Of a stretch of 64,000 bases of DNA, positions 35,338 to 44,182 are shown in pieces. Source of the stretch: Nocardia amamiensis NBRC 102102 (GTDB lineage: Bacteria; Actinomycetota; Actinomycetes; Mycobacteriales; Mycobacteriaceae); assembly GCF_001612745.1 (NCBI RefSeq), contig NZ_BDBA01000030.1, forward strand, positions 25,591-89,590. The letters are read 5' to 3'. The notes under the pieces were generated by a model, which saw nothing but the letters and a program-made list of their open reading frames with translations, was not told where the DNA came from and searched no databases. Positions within the stretch are counted from its first letter, which is position 1, and each line of letters begins with the position of its first letter. The position numbers and the translations under genes were made by a program.

Positions 35338-36036
35338 CTACTTCGCCGGGGCCGGCGGAGGCTGGTTGATAGTGGAGAAGTACTGGATGGCCGCGCCGAT
35401 GGCGATCGGGGCGGTGACCAGCAGCTGGCCCGCGATGGTGCCGAGGGCGCCGACGGCGACGATGCCGCCGAGGCAGCCGATGGCGGCGGCCGGGATGAAC
35501 GCGCCGAACAGGCCGACGATCGCCGCGGAGGCGACGGTAGCGCCGGCGATGCCGCCGAGCACGCAGCCGACCGCGGCGCCGCCGATGCCGCCGACCAGGG
35601 TGCCGAGGGTGGCGCCCATCGAGATGGTGCTGGTCATCCGGGACCAGGCGGCCTGCTCCCGGTCGTATTCGGTCTTCCAGGGCGCCTTGTCCTCGAACGG
35701 CAGGGCGACCGGCTTGTAGGTCGCGTGCGCCATGTCGAACTGCGGAGTCAGCGTCGCCGAGCGACCGGCGATGTCGGCCGCGATCGGGAATTCGAAGTCG
35801 TCGACCCGGAACTTCAGCGGCATGCCGGTGAGCACGGTGCCATTGGCGGCCTTGATCTTGAAGACACCGCCCTCGACGACCATCGAACCGGCGTCGGTGG
35901 TGACGATGGACTGGGTGTCGGTGGCGTAGGCGGTGAAGTCGACCGCTTCCTCGGTCCCGGGCTGCGCACCGGCCGCGCCGGACGCGATCCCGACTGCGGC
36001 GACCAGACCTGCGGCCACCGCGACGATTTTCCTCAT
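35338..36036 (-). CDS. secreted/membrane protein, DUF8020-like
   Basis: A 232-aa exported protein. The signal peptide MRKIVAVAAGLVAAVGIASG ends at GAAGAQ; a beta-rich domain follows (SIVTTDAGSMVVEGGVFKIKAANGTVLTGMPLKFRVDDFEFPIAADI), then FEDKAPWKTEYDREQAAWSRM and a long Gly/Ala-rich hydrophobic C-terminal half (TLGTLVGGIGGAAVGCVLGG). This matches the Nocardia group annotated with a DUF8020 domain, as I recall it. The Gly-rich half may insert in a membrane. AGGAAAGAA precedes ATG 36036. Function unknown. Confidence 0.72.
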   Translation of the reverse strand: MRKIVAVAAGLVAAVGIASGAAGAQPGTEEAVDFTAYATDTQSIVTTDAGSMVVEGGVFKIKAANGTVLTGMPLKFRVDDFEFPIAADIAGRSATLTPQFDMAHATYKPVALPFEDKAPWKTEYDREQAAWSRMTSTISMGATLGTLVGGIGGAAVGCVLGGIAGATVASAAIVGLFGAFIPAAAIGCLGGIVAVGALGTIAGQLLVTAPIAIGAAIQYFSTINQPPPAPAK

Positions 36037-36121
36037 CCTTGCTTCTTTCCTCTCGGGTTTTCTCGGGGGTTGCGGCCACGTCTGACGCGCCGCACGCCTG
36101 CCGCGATGCACGGCGGGCAGG

Positions 36122-37054
36122 TCAGAGATCGAGCACGAGCCGGCCCGACCTGGCCCGGGAGACGCACAGCATCATCGTGTCGCCGCGCGCCTGCTCGTCG
36201 GCGGTGAGTACCGTGTCGCGGTGCTCGATATCGCCTGCGAGAACCGCGGCTTCGCAGCTACCGCAAGTGCCTTCGCGGCATGAGGTGACGATGCCGATCC
36301 CGGCCGATTCCAGGACGTCGGCGATGGACTGGTTCGCCCCGACCTGGAACGTCCGTCCGCTGGCGGCCAACCGCACCTCGAAGGTCTCGTTCGGGGCGAA
36401 CTGCACCCGCCGTGGCACGAAGCGTTCCAGGTGCACGGGGAGACCGCGGCGCGCTCCTTCGGCTTCGACGGCGGCCAAGAGGGGTTCGGGACCACAGCAG
36501 TACACGGCGGTGTCGCGGAGGCCGTCGAGAATCCCGGGCAGCGGCAGCAGGCCGTGCTCGTCCTGCGGCAGCAGGTGCGCCCGGGGGTAGCGCTCGGCGA
36601 TGGCGTCGGCGAATGCCATGTGCCGCCGGGTGCGGCCGCCGTAGTAGAGCGACCAGCGCGCGCCCGCGGCTTCCGCGGCGGCCAGCATGGGCAGGATCGG
36701 GGTGATCCCGATCCCCCCGGCCAGGAATGCGTAACTCGCGCGCTCGACGAGTTCGAAGTTGTTGCGCGGCTGTGACACTCGCAGTACCGACCCGGGCTGC
36801 GCGGCGCGGTGCAGATAGGCCGAGCCGCCGCGCCCGTCCGGCTCGTGCAGCACCGCGATGCGCCAGCGCGACCGGTCGGCGGGGTCGCCGCACAGCGAGT
36901 ACTGCCGCACCCCTGCCGCGCCCACCGCGACGTCGATGTGCGCACCCGGTGTCCACGACGGCAGTTCGCTGCCGTCGACGGCGGCCAGATCCAGCGAAAA
37001 CACGCCCACGGCCTCGTCGCGGCGGCGCCAGACTCGTAGTGCTATGTCAGTCAT
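36122..37054 (-). CDS. PDR/VanB-type ferredoxin oxidoreductase
   Basis: A 310-aa reductase of the phthalate dioxygenase reductase class. It has an N-terminal flavin domain (RQYSLCGDP, the FMN motif), an NAD-binding domain (YAFLAGGIGITPILPMLAAAEA and YCCGPEPLLAAVE) and a C-terminal plant-type [2Fe-2S] domain with CREGTCGSC plus the fourth ligand Cys297 in MMLCVS. It passes electrons from NAD(P)H to an oxygenase. No oxygenase is adjacent, so its partner lies elsewhere. It diverges from the acyl-CoA dehydrogenase operon. Confidence 0.92.
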   Translation of the reverse strand: MTDIALRVWRRRDEAVGVFSLDLAAVDGSELPSWTPGAHIDVAVGAAGVRQYSLCGDPADRSRWRIAVLHEPDGRGGSAYLHRAAQPGSVLRVSQPRNNFELVERASYAFLAGGIGITPILPMLAAAEAAGARWSLYYGGRTRRHMAFADAIAERYPRAHLLPQDEHGLLPLPGILDGLRDTAVYCCGPEPLLAAVEAEGARRGLPVHLERFVPRRVQFAPNETFEVRLAASGRTFQVGANQSIADVLESAGIGIVTSCREGTCGSCEAAVLAGDIEHRDTVLTADEQARGDTMMLCVSRARSGRLVLDL

Positions 37055-37200
37055 TTCCGTCCCCTAGCCCGGCAACGTCTCCGCGATCACCGTCGCCGAG
37101 ACCGACCGCGCCCGCAGCGGACGAACGGGCAGTCGATTCGCACAATCGACGTTGACTATCGCCCCCGCCCGCACCCGCGCGCCGCCCGGAGACTGACGCC

Positions 37201-38361
37201 ATGAGCACTGTGGCGGAATTGGTGGACAAGACCACCCAGTTCATTCGGGACCAGGTTGTTCCGGTGGAACGCGAGGTCGTCGTCGACGGGCGGGTGATGG
37301 ACGACGCGCTGCGGCTCGAGCTGCAGAAGAAGGCGAAGGAGGCCGGTGTCTTCGGCCCGCTGTCGGATCCGCGGTACGGCGGACTCGGGCTGGACACCCG
37401 CGCGCAGGCGCAGGTGCTCGAGGCCGCGGGCGCCAGCCTGCTCGGACCGATCGCGCTGAACGCATGGGCGCCGGATGACGGCAACATCCACCTGCTCGCG
37501 CACGTCGCGAACGAGGACCAGAAACAGCGCTACCTCGCGCCGCTGGCCTCCGGCGACGTGCGGTCCGCGATCGCGATGACCGAACCGGCACCCGGCGCCG
37601 GATCCGACCCCGGCATGCTGCAGACCGTCGCCGAGGAGACCGACTCCGGTTGGATCATCAACGGCGCCAAGCATTTCACCACCGGCGCGCAGGGTGCGGC
37701 GTTCACCATCTGCGTGGCCCGCACCGGCGACGGGCCGACGATGTTCCTGGTCGACCAGGACAACCCCGGGCTGCGGGTGGGCCGCCGGATGCCGACGCTC
37801 GACCACACCAGCGCGCCGGGCGGTCACTGCGAGGTGACCTTCGCCGACTGCGAGGTGCCCGATTCCGCCGTGCTGGGCGAGGTCGGCCAGGGTCTGACGC
37901 TGGCTCAGGTCCGGCTCGCGCCCTCGCGACTGGTGTTCTGCATGAATTGGCTCGGGCTGGCCGTGCGCGCGCACCAGCTTGCCATCGAGCACATCGGCAC
38001 GCGCACCTCGTTCGGCGTCCCGATCGCCGAGCACGGCATGGCGCAGGGACTCATCGCCGACAACGAGATCGACATCGCCGCGGCCCGCGGCGTGATCCGC
38101 ACCGCCGCCGAGACCATCGACGCGCAGGGGCCGACGTCCTCGCAGGCGCGGCACGAAGCGTCGATCGCCAAGACGTTCGTCTCCGAGGCGGTCTGGCGGG
38201 TGCTCGACCGTGCGGTGCAGCTGCACGGCGGGCTCGGCGTCTGCGAAGACCACCTGGTTGCCCGATTCCTGGTGGAGGCCAGGGCTTTCCGCATCTACGA
38301 AGGGCCGTCGGAGGTCCTGCGCTGGTCCATCGCCCGCCGCGCCCTGCGCACGAAACGCTGA
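37201..38361 (+). CDS. acyl-CoA dehydrogenase
   Basis: A 386-aa FAD-dependent acyl-CoA dehydrogenase: helical N-domain, beta-barrel with AIAMTEPAPGAGSDPGMLQTVAEE and WIINGAKHFTTGA (the family's active-site signature), and a C-terminal helical domain ending AVQLHGGLGVCEDHLVARFLVEARAFRIYEGPSEVLRWSIARRAL. The catalytic base is likely the Glu in RIYEGPSE. It heads the eight-gene plus-strand unit; the next gene begins 10 bases later. It would introduce a double bond in an acyl-CoA, consistent with lipid catabolism. Confidence 0.92.
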   Translation: MSTVAELVDKTTQFIRDQVVPVEREVVVDGRVMDDALRLELQKKAKEAGVFGPLSDPRYGGLGLDTRAQAQVLEAAGASLLGPIALNAWAPDDGNIHLLAHVANEDQKQRYLAPLASGDVRSAIAMTEPAPGAGSDPGMLQTVAEETDSGWIINGAKHFTTGAQGAAFTICVARTGDGPTMFLVDQDNPGLRVGRRMPTLDHTSAPGGHCEVTFADCEVPDSAVLGEVGQGLTLAQVRLAPSRLVFCMNWLGLAVRAHQLAIEHIGTRTSFGVPIAEHGMAQGLIADNEIDIAAARGVIRTAAETIDAQGPTSSQARHEASIAKTFVSEAVWRVLDRAVQLHGGLGVCEDHLVARFLVEARAFRIYEGPSEVLRWSIARRALRTKR

Positions 38362-38371
38362 AGGAGACATC

Positions 38372-38896
38372 ATGACAACGCGTGAGATCGCCGGGTTCGC
38401 GGCGGCCTATCCCGAACTCGACTGCACCGCTGTGGATTACGAATACCTGCGTGCGGTGTCGCAGGAGATGGTTCCGTTCGGCCGTCATGTCGGAACGGTG
38501 ATCACCGAGATCGGCCCGGAGCGCGCCGTCGTCGAGATCCCCGCCACGGGCACCATGCGCAACCACATGGGCACCGTGCACGCCGGTGCGCTGTTCACCG
38601 CCGCCGACATCGGCGGAGCGGCCGCGTTCGTCGGCGCCGCGGCCACCCGCCTGCCGAGCGTCGAACGGTTGGTGCTGCGCGGGGGAACCGCGTCCTACCG
38701 CAAGCCCGCCGTCGGTCGCATCCGCGCTGTCGCCACCGTCGACCAGCGCGAACTCGCCGACGTGCTCGCCGCGACCGCGTCGAACCGGTTCGAGCTGTCC
38801 GGCAAGGTGACGCTGCTCGACGACGGCGATGTGGCCGTCGCCAAGTTCACCTTCGACTACGTCTGCGACGTCACCATTCCGGAGGCAGGCCGATGA
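38372..38896 (+). CDS. hotdog-fold thioesterase (DUF4442/PaaI-like)
   Basis: A 174-aa protein with one hotdog domain: the catalytic-helix segment NHMGTVHAGALFTAADIGGAAAF is the PaaI/DUF4442 signature. The remaining strands are RLVLRGGTASYRKPAVGRIRAVATV and GKVTLLDDGDVAVAKFTFDY. It follows the dehydrogenase by 10 bases behind AAGGAGA and overlaps the next gene by 4 bases. It probably hydrolyses an acyl-CoA made or used in this pathway. Confidence 0.87.
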   Translation: MTTREIAGFAAAYPELDCTAVDYEYLRAVSQEMVPFGRHVGTVITEIGPERAVVEIPATGTMRNHMGTVHAGALFTAADIGGAAAFVGAAATRLPSVERLVLRGGTASYRKPAVGRIRAVATVDQRELADVLAATASNRFELSGKVTLLDDGDVAVAKFTFDYVCDVTIPEAGR

Positions 38897-39786
38897 CCAC
38901 CGCGGCACCGCACAATCGCTCGGAGTTCACCACGCTGGAGTCGGCCAAGGTCGGCACCACCGACGGCGTCACCTTCACCGTCCGCTTCCTGCCCGCGAAG
39001 AAGGCGGCCGCGCCGGTCGTGCTGATCCTGCCCGCCATGGCCATGAAGGCGAAGAACTATCTGCTGCTCGCGAAAGAACTCCATGCCCAAGGGCTTTCGG
39101 TCGCCATGACCGATCTGCGCGCACACGGCGAGGCCCAGCCGGAGCTGGGGCTGCATCGCGATTTCGGCTACCGCGAGATGCTGGAGACCGACCTGCCCGC
39201 GCTGGTCACCGCCGTGCGGGAACGGTTCCCCGAGGCGCCGATCCACCTGTTCGGGCACAGCCTCGGCGGTCAGCTGGCGCTGCTGTTCACCGCGGCCGAA
39301 GCCGAGCGGATCGCGGGCGTGACCGTCATCGGCACCGGCACCGTGTTCTGGTGGGCGTTCGGCGCCCGCCGCTGGTGGGAGGCGTTGAGCCAGATCCAGT
39401 GGATCGGCCTGGTCTCCCGGTGGAAGGGTCACTGGCCCGGCGGCGTGCTCATTCCGGCCCCGATGCCAGGCGGCGTCATGCGCGACTGGTCGATGCACTC
39501 GCTGACCAGCTACTACCGCCCGAAGGGCAGCAAGCGGCGGTACAACACACTGCTGCGGACCATGACGGCGCCGGTGCTGGTCATCTCGCTGTCCGACGAC
39601 GTGCTCGGCCCGAAGTCCAACGTCGACTTTCTGGTCTCCCGGATGCCAAGCGCCCGGGTGACCCACTGGCACATCGACGAGAACTCGCCGGTCGAGCACC
39701 GCGACCACTTTCTCTGGGTGAAGGACTCGCCCGCGATCGCGGCCAGGGTGGCGACCTGGATCGTCGCGGGCGAGCTGCCGGGCTGA
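38893..39786 (+). CDS. alpha/beta hydrolase
   Basis: A 297-aa serine hydrolase: PVVLILPAMAMKAKNYLLLA (oxyanion region), nucleophile elbow LFGHSLGGQLALLF, acid near LSDDVLGPKSN and His in VEHRDHFLWVKD. No signal peptide. It overlaps the thioesterase by 4 bases, and the UgpC gene starts 9 bases after its stop. Given the transporter that follows, a role on lipid or glycerol esters is plausible, but the substrate is unproven. Confidence 0.87.
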   Translation: MTTAAPHNRSEFTTLESAKVGTTDGVTFTVRFLPAKKAAAPVVLILPAMAMKAKNYLLLAKELHAQGLSVAMTDLRAHGEAQPELGLHRDFGYREMLETDLPALVTAVRERFPEAPIHLFGHSLGGQLALLFTAAEAERIAGVTVIGTGTVFWWAFGARRWWEALSQIQWIGLVSRWKGHWPGGVLIPAPMPGGVMRDWSMHSLTSYYRPKGSKRRYNTLLRTMTAPVLVISLSDDVLGPKSNVDFLVSRMPSARVTHWHIDENSPVEHRDHFLWVKDSPAIAARVATWIVAGELPG

Positions 39787-39795
39787 GGGGCATCG

Positions 39796-40929
39796 GTGGC
39801 ACGACTGCGAATCGAAGCGGTGTCGAAACAATTCGGCGCCGCTCACGCGGTGCGCGCGGTGAGCTTGGACATCGCTGACGGCGAGTTCTTGGTGCTGCTC
39901 GGCCCCAGCGGATGCGGCAAATCCACCCTGCTGCGCATGATCGCCGGCCTGGAGGACCCGACCGGCGGCCGAATCCTGCTGGACGACGAGGACATCACGC
40001 ACCAGGCACCGCAGCAGCGGGACTTGGCCATGGTGTTCCAGAGCTATGCGCTCTACCCGCACCTGACCGTCGCGAAGAACATCGGGTTCCCGCTACGCGC
40101 CCGGCGCACACCTCGAGCGAAGATCGCCGAGCGGGTGTCGGAGGTGGCCGGAATACTCGGTCTCACCGAGCTGCTGCGCCGCAGGCCCGCCGCGCTGTCG
40201 GGCGGGCAGCGGCAGCGTGTGGCGCTGGCGCGCGCCATGGTTCGCGATCCCGGCGCGTTCCTGATGGACGAGCCGCTGTCCAACCTCGACGCCAAGCTGC
40301 GCAGCGCGACCCGTGCCGAACTGATCGCCCTGCACGAGCGCCTCGGCGCGACCTTCCTGTACGTGACCCACGACCAGGTCGAGGCGATGACCATGGCCGA
40401 CCGGATCGCGCTGCTCAACGAAGGCCGGGTAGAGCAGGTGGGCACGCCGACCGAGCTCTACGACCGTCCGCGCTCGACCTTCGTCGCCGGATTCCTCGGC
40501 GCGCCGCCGATGAACCTGTTCCCCGCCGCTGTCACCGAACGCGACGGCGTCCTGCGCGTGGTGGCCGACGGGATCGATACCGAATTGGCCATCAGCACAG
40601 CAGATTTCGGCGACGACATCGAAGTGGTCGCGGGTATCCGCCCCGAGCAGCTGCGGCTGGATCCCACCGGCTCCGACATTCGCGGCCGGGTCACGATGGT
40701 GGAGAACCTGGGCAGCGAAGAGCTCATCCATTTCACCACCGGCGATCGCACCCTCTGCGCCCGCGCGCCCCGGCCCGCGGGCGTCGCGGCCGACGACAGC
40801 ATCGCGCTGCGCGTCGACCCGGCGCGCATCCATCTGTTCCATGCCGCCTCCGGACTGCGCCTGACCTGGCAGGAGGCGCGGCAGGACGCCCGAATCGACA
40901 GCGCGGACGAACCCGTAGCCGTCGCCTGA
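39796..40929 (+). CDS. ugpC: ABC transporter ATP-binding protein, UgpC/MalK type
   Basis: A 377-aa ATPase of the CUT1/UgpC class: Walker A LGPSGCGKSTLLRMI, Q-loop VFQSYALYPHLTVAKNI, signature LSGGQRQRVALARAM, Walker B FLMDEPLSNLDAKLR, switch TFLYVTHDQVEAMTMADRI. The C-terminal 140 residues are the TOBE/MOP regulatory domain (EVVAGIRPEQLRLDPTG). GTG 39796 is the start. It energises the two permeases encoded downstream. The symbol reflects family and gene order; the substrate is inferred. Confidence 0.85.
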   Translation: MARLRIEAVSKQFGAAHAVRAVSLDIADGEFLVLLGPSGCGKSTLLRMIAGLEDPTGGRILLDDEDITHQAPQQRDLAMVFQSYALYPHLTVAKNIGFPLRARRTPRAKIAERVSEVAGILGLTELLRRRPAALSGGQRQRVALARAMVRDPGAFLMDEPLSNLDAKLRSATRAELIALHERLGATFLYVTHDQVEAMTMADRIALLNEGRVEQVGTPTELYDRPRSTFVAGFLGAPPMNLFPAAVTERDGVLRVVADGIDTELAISTADFGDDIEVVAGIRPEQLRLDPTGSDIRGRVTMVENLGSEELIHFTTGDRTLCARAPRPAGVAADDSIALRVDPARIHLFHAASGLRLTWQEARQDARIDSADEPVAVA

Positions 40930-40963
40930 ACCCGCACACCCCGACTCGATGAGGAGACACACC

Positions 40964-42337
40964 GTGAAACGCACCGCGCCCATTCTGGGCCTGGTGTTCG
41001 CAACCACCGTGGCGCTCAGCGCCTGCGGCGGACTGGGGAGCACCACCACCGACTCGAAAACCGACGCCGCGCTGATCCCGGAGCTGAAGCCGGATCAGCA
41101 GGTGTCGATCGTGTTCGAGTCCTACAACTACGGACTCGCAGGCGCCTGGACCGACACTTTCAACTCCCTGATCGCCGACTTCCGCACGAAGCACCCGAAC
41201 ATCACGGTGACCGCGCAGAAGCCGCAGGGCAACAGCCCCAACCCGGCCACCGACACCATCTCCAGCATCCAGAACCAGATGGTGGCCGGTGCGCCGCCGG
41301 ACGTCGCGCAGCTCGGCTTCAGCGACCTGGACTTCACCATTCACCAGCTCGGCGCCAAGCCGCTGGACACCCTGGTCGGCAAGCAGGAGGTGCAGCGCAA
41401 CTTCGACGGCGCCGAGCACCCGTTTGCGCCGAAGGCCCGCACGCTGGCCGACTGGGACGGCCACACCTACGGCGTTCCGTTCGTGTTCTCCACTCCCGTG
41501 CTGTATTACAACGCCTCGCTGTTCACCGAAGCGGGTCTGGACCCCGCGAAGCCCCCGGCCACCTGGCAGCAGGTCGCCGAGGCCGCTGCGGCGATCACCG
41601 GGACGACCGGCAAAGGCGGGGTCTACATCGATTGCTTGACCAAGACGGCTAAGGACTGGTGCTTCCAGTCGCTGGTGCGCTCCAACGGCGGCCGGGTGAT
41701 CTCCGAGGACCGCACGAAGCTCACCTTCGCCGACGCGCCCGCGGTCGAGGTCACGGCGATGGGCCAGCAGCTGGTCAACTCCGGCGGCATGCCGAAGTTC
41801 AACCAGAAGCAGGGCTACGAGGCGTTCGCCCGCGGTGAGATCGGCATGATCCTGGAGACCAGCGCGATCCAGGGCACTTTCGTCACCGGCGCCAAGGACA
41901 AGTGGGATCTGCGCTCGGCGCCGATGCCGAGCTTCGCGGGCAAGCCCACCGTGCCGACGAATTCCGGCGCCTCGCTGCACATCCTGTCCAACGACCCGGC
42001 CAAGCAGCGCGCGTCGTGGGAACTGATCAAGTTCCTCACCAGTGAACCGGCCTACACCAAGATCTCGCAGGGCATCGGCTACCTGCCGCTGCGCACCGGC
42101 CTGATGGACGATCCGGACGGCCTGCAGGCGTGGTCCAAGCAGAACCCGCTGCTGGCGCCGAATGTCGCCCAGCTGGCGAACATGGAGCCGTGGATCTCCA
42201 TGCCCGGCACCAACTACCTGCAGATCCGCGACGGCATGATGGAAGCGGTCGAGGCAATCGTGTTCCAAGGAAAGGATCCGCAGCCCACCCTCACCACCGC
42301 CAGGGACCAGGGCGCCAAACTCCTTCCGGCGTCATGA
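40964..42337 (+). CDS. ugpB: extracellular solute-binding lipoprotein, UgpB-like
   Basis: A 457-aa binding protein of the extracellular solute-binding family 1. The signal VKRTAPILGLVFATTVALSACGG ends in the lipobox LSAC. The mature protein shows VFESYNYGLAGAWTDTFNSL, GAPPDVAQLGFSDLDF and GGRVISEDRTKLTFADAPAVE, in UgpB style. GTG 40964 was chosen because GAGGAG is 7 bases upstream; ATG 40949 lies inside that site. It overlaps the metallophosphoesterase gene by 4 bases. The ligand is probably a glycerophosphodiester or glycerol 3-phosphate by context. Confidence 0.82.
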   Translation: MKRTAPILGLVFATTVALSACGGLGSTTTDSKTDAALIPELKPDQQVSIVFESYNYGLAGAWTDTFNSLIADFRTKHPNITVTAQKPQGNSPNPATDTISSIQNQMVAGAPPDVAQLGFSDLDFTIHQLGAKPLDTLVGKQEVQRNFDGAEHPFAPKARTLADWDGHTYGVPFVFSTPVLYYNASLFTEAGLDPAKPPATWQQVAEAAAAITGTTGKGGVYIDCLTKTAKDWCFQSLVRSNGGRVISEDRTKLTFADAPAVEVTAMGQQLVNSGGMPKFNQKQGYEAFARGEIGMILETSAIQGTFVTGAKDKWDLRSAPMPSFAGKPTVPTNSGASLHILSNDPAKQRASWELIKFLTSEPAYTKISQGIGYLPLRTGLMDDPDGLQAWSKQNPLLAPNVAQLANMEPWISMPGTNYLQIRDGMMEAVEAIVFQGKDPQPTLTTARDQGAKLLPAS

Positions 42338-43191
42338 GCGCGGCGACGATCGTCCAGCTCACCGACACCCATATCCGGCCCGCCGGAGAACGGGTGCACG
42401 GGATGGTGGACACCTACGCCAATCTCACGCACGTGCTGCAGCAGCTGCGGGCCTCGCGGCAGCGCATCGACGCGCTGGTGCTCTCGGGTGACCTGACCGA
42501 CACCGGGTCGCCCGAGGCCTATCGGCGGCTGCGCTCGGCGGTCGAGCCGGTGGCCGAGGAGCTCGGCGCGAAGACGGTCTACGTCATGGGCAACCACGAC
42601 GAGCGCACCGCCTTCGCCACCGAACTGCTCGGGATGGATTCCGCCGCGGTCGATCCCGGCGCCCCGCTCGACCAGGTCGTCGATGTGGCGGGACTGCGGG
42701 TGATCGCGCTGGACAGCACGACCCCGCGGCGGCACGACGGACGGCTGGAGGAGCGGCAGCTGGACTGGCTGGCCGACCAGCTGCGTGAGCGGGCCCGGCA
42801 GGGCACACTGCTGGTGCTGCACCACCCGCCGATCCCCTCGCCGGTCGCGGCCACCGAGTACCTGCGGTTGGCACGTCCGGAGCTGCTCGCCGAGGTCCTG
42901 GCGGATTCCGATGTGCGGCTGATCGTCTGCGGGCACAACCATCTCACCGCTGCGGCGGCGCTGGCCGGGATACCGGTCTGGATCGGGCCCGCGCTGGCGT
43001 ACCGGATCGATCCGATCGCGCCCGCGGGACGGCACCGGGGTTTGCTCGGATTCGGCTACAGCCGCATCGATCTGCTCGGCTCGGCGCTGGTGGCCACCGC
43101 TATCGAGGCGACACCCGCCGAAATCCTCTACGAACGGCCCGAGCAGGACGTGCTCGACCAGCTCGCCGCGCTCGCCACGGAGGCCGGGTAA
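42334..43191 (+). CDS. metallophosphoesterase (GpdQ/CpdA class III phosphodiesterase-like)
   Basis: A 285-aa calcineurin-like phosphoesterase. All metal motifs are present: TDTHIR (DxH), GDLTDTG (GD), GNHDE (GNHD/E), a single His in LHHPP, and CGHNH (GHxH). This is the class III cyclic-nucleotide/glycerophosphodiesterase arrangement found in GpdQ and Rv0805. No signal peptide, so it acts in the cytoplasm. It sits between the binding protein and permease genes with a 4-base overlap, so it most likely cleaves the imported diester (inference). Confidence 0.88.
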   Translation: MSAATIVQLTDTHIRPAGERVHGMVDTYANLTHVLQQLRASRQRIDALVLSGDLTDTGSPEAYRRLRSAVEPVAEELGAKTVYVMGNHDERTAFATELLGMDSAAVDPGAPLDQVVDVAGLRVIALDSTTPRRHDGRLEERQLDWLADQLRERARQGTLLVLHHPPIPSPVAATEYLRLARPELLAEVLADSDVRLIVCGHNHLTAAAALAGIPVWIGPALAYRIDPIAPAGRHRGLLGFGYSRIDLLGSALVATAIEATPAEILYERPEQDVLDQLAALATEAG

Positions 43192-43195
43192 CTCG

Positions 43196-44182
43196 ATGTT
43201 CGTCATCGAATCCCCCGTTGGCCGCGCTACGGACGTCGGCCGCGCGGTGGACACCGAGATCACGGAGGTGTCCGATTCGGTTGCGTCGTCGAACCGCCTC
43301 GCCCGGTTTCGCCGGGCGGGGCGGTTCGCCGTGCCGTACCTGTATCTGGCGCCCGCACTGGTGCTGCTCGTCGTGTGGATCTATCGGCCGCTGGTTCAAG
43401 CGGTCGAGCTGTCCACGTACTCGTGGAACCTGCTGCCGACTGCGCCGATGAAGCCGGTCGGCACCGGCAATTATGAACGGCTGCTGGATCTTCCGGCGTT
43501 TTGGGACTCGATCGGCCGCACCGGGGTGCTGATCGCGGGCATGCTGCCGTTCACCGTGCTGCTGCCGCTGCTCATCGCGCTGGCCAGCCGCCGGGTGCAC
43601 GCTCGGGCGCGCACCGTCTACCACGCGTTCGTCTTCGCGCCGTTCCTCGTCGCACCGGTCGCGGCGGCGGCGGTGTGGCGCTGGCTGCTGCATCCCGGCA
43701 GCGGGTTCGTCGACCAGGTTCTCCGCTCGGACCGCAACTGGGTCTACGACGTGAGCACGGCACACACAGTGATCATCGTGATCACCGGATGGCAGCTGCT
43801 CGGGTTCGCCGTGCTCGTGGTCTGGGCCGGACTGGCCGGGATCAGCGGCGACTACGACGAGGCGGCGCAGGTAGACGGTGCCAGCGCAGGGCAGATCCGG
43901 CGGTGGATCACCTTGCCCCTGCTGTCGCCCACGCTGCTGTTCCTGGTGCTCACCACGGTATTGCTCAGTCCGACATTGACGTTCCCGCTGATCGACTCGA
44001 TGACGCAGGGCGGCCCGGCACAGGCGACCACCAATATCTACTACCTGCTGTGGGATTACGCGTTCCACAGCTTCGACGCCGGGCTCAGCGCCGCTGCCGG
44101 TGTGCTGCTGTTCGCCGGATTCGGGGTGATCGCCGGAATCCTGGTGTGGGTCTCGGAAAAGGTTGCCTTCCATGACGATTGA
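43196..44182 (+). CDS. ugpA: ABC sugar/glycerophosphate-type permease, UgpA-like
   Basis: A 328-aa membrane protein of the CUT1 MalF/UgpA class with six segments after a roughly 50-residue cytoplasmic start. Features are PYLYLAPALVLLVVWIYRPLVQAVELS, NYERLLDLPAFWDSIGRTGVLIAGMLPFTVLLPLLIAL and the EAA loop YDEAAQVDGASAGQIRRWITLPLLSPT. It overlaps ugpE by 11 bases. The early acidic region is longer than in E. coli UgpA. Confidence 0.87.
   Translation: MFVIESPVGRATDVGRAVDTEITEVSDSVASSNRLARFRRAGRFAVPYLYLAPALVLLVVWIYRPLVQAVELSTYSWNLLPTAPMKPVGTGNYERLLDLPAFWDSIGRTGVLIAGMLPFTVLLPLLIALASRRVHARARTVYHAFVFAPFLVAPVAAAAVWRWLLHPGSGFVDQVLRSDRNWVYDVSTAHTVIIVITGWQLLGFAVLVVWAGLAGISGDYDEAAQVDGASAGQIRRWITLPLLSPTLLFLVLTTVLLSPTLTFPLIDSMTQGGPAQATTNIYYLLWDYAFHSFDAGLSAAAGVLLFAGFGVIAGILVWVSEKVAFHDD

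Noticed and set aside
38857..40062. Minus-strand 401-codon frame opposite the hydrolase and ugpC genes
   Set aside because: Shadow of the plus-strand operon; its content mirrors the codon structure of the real genes and has no domain.
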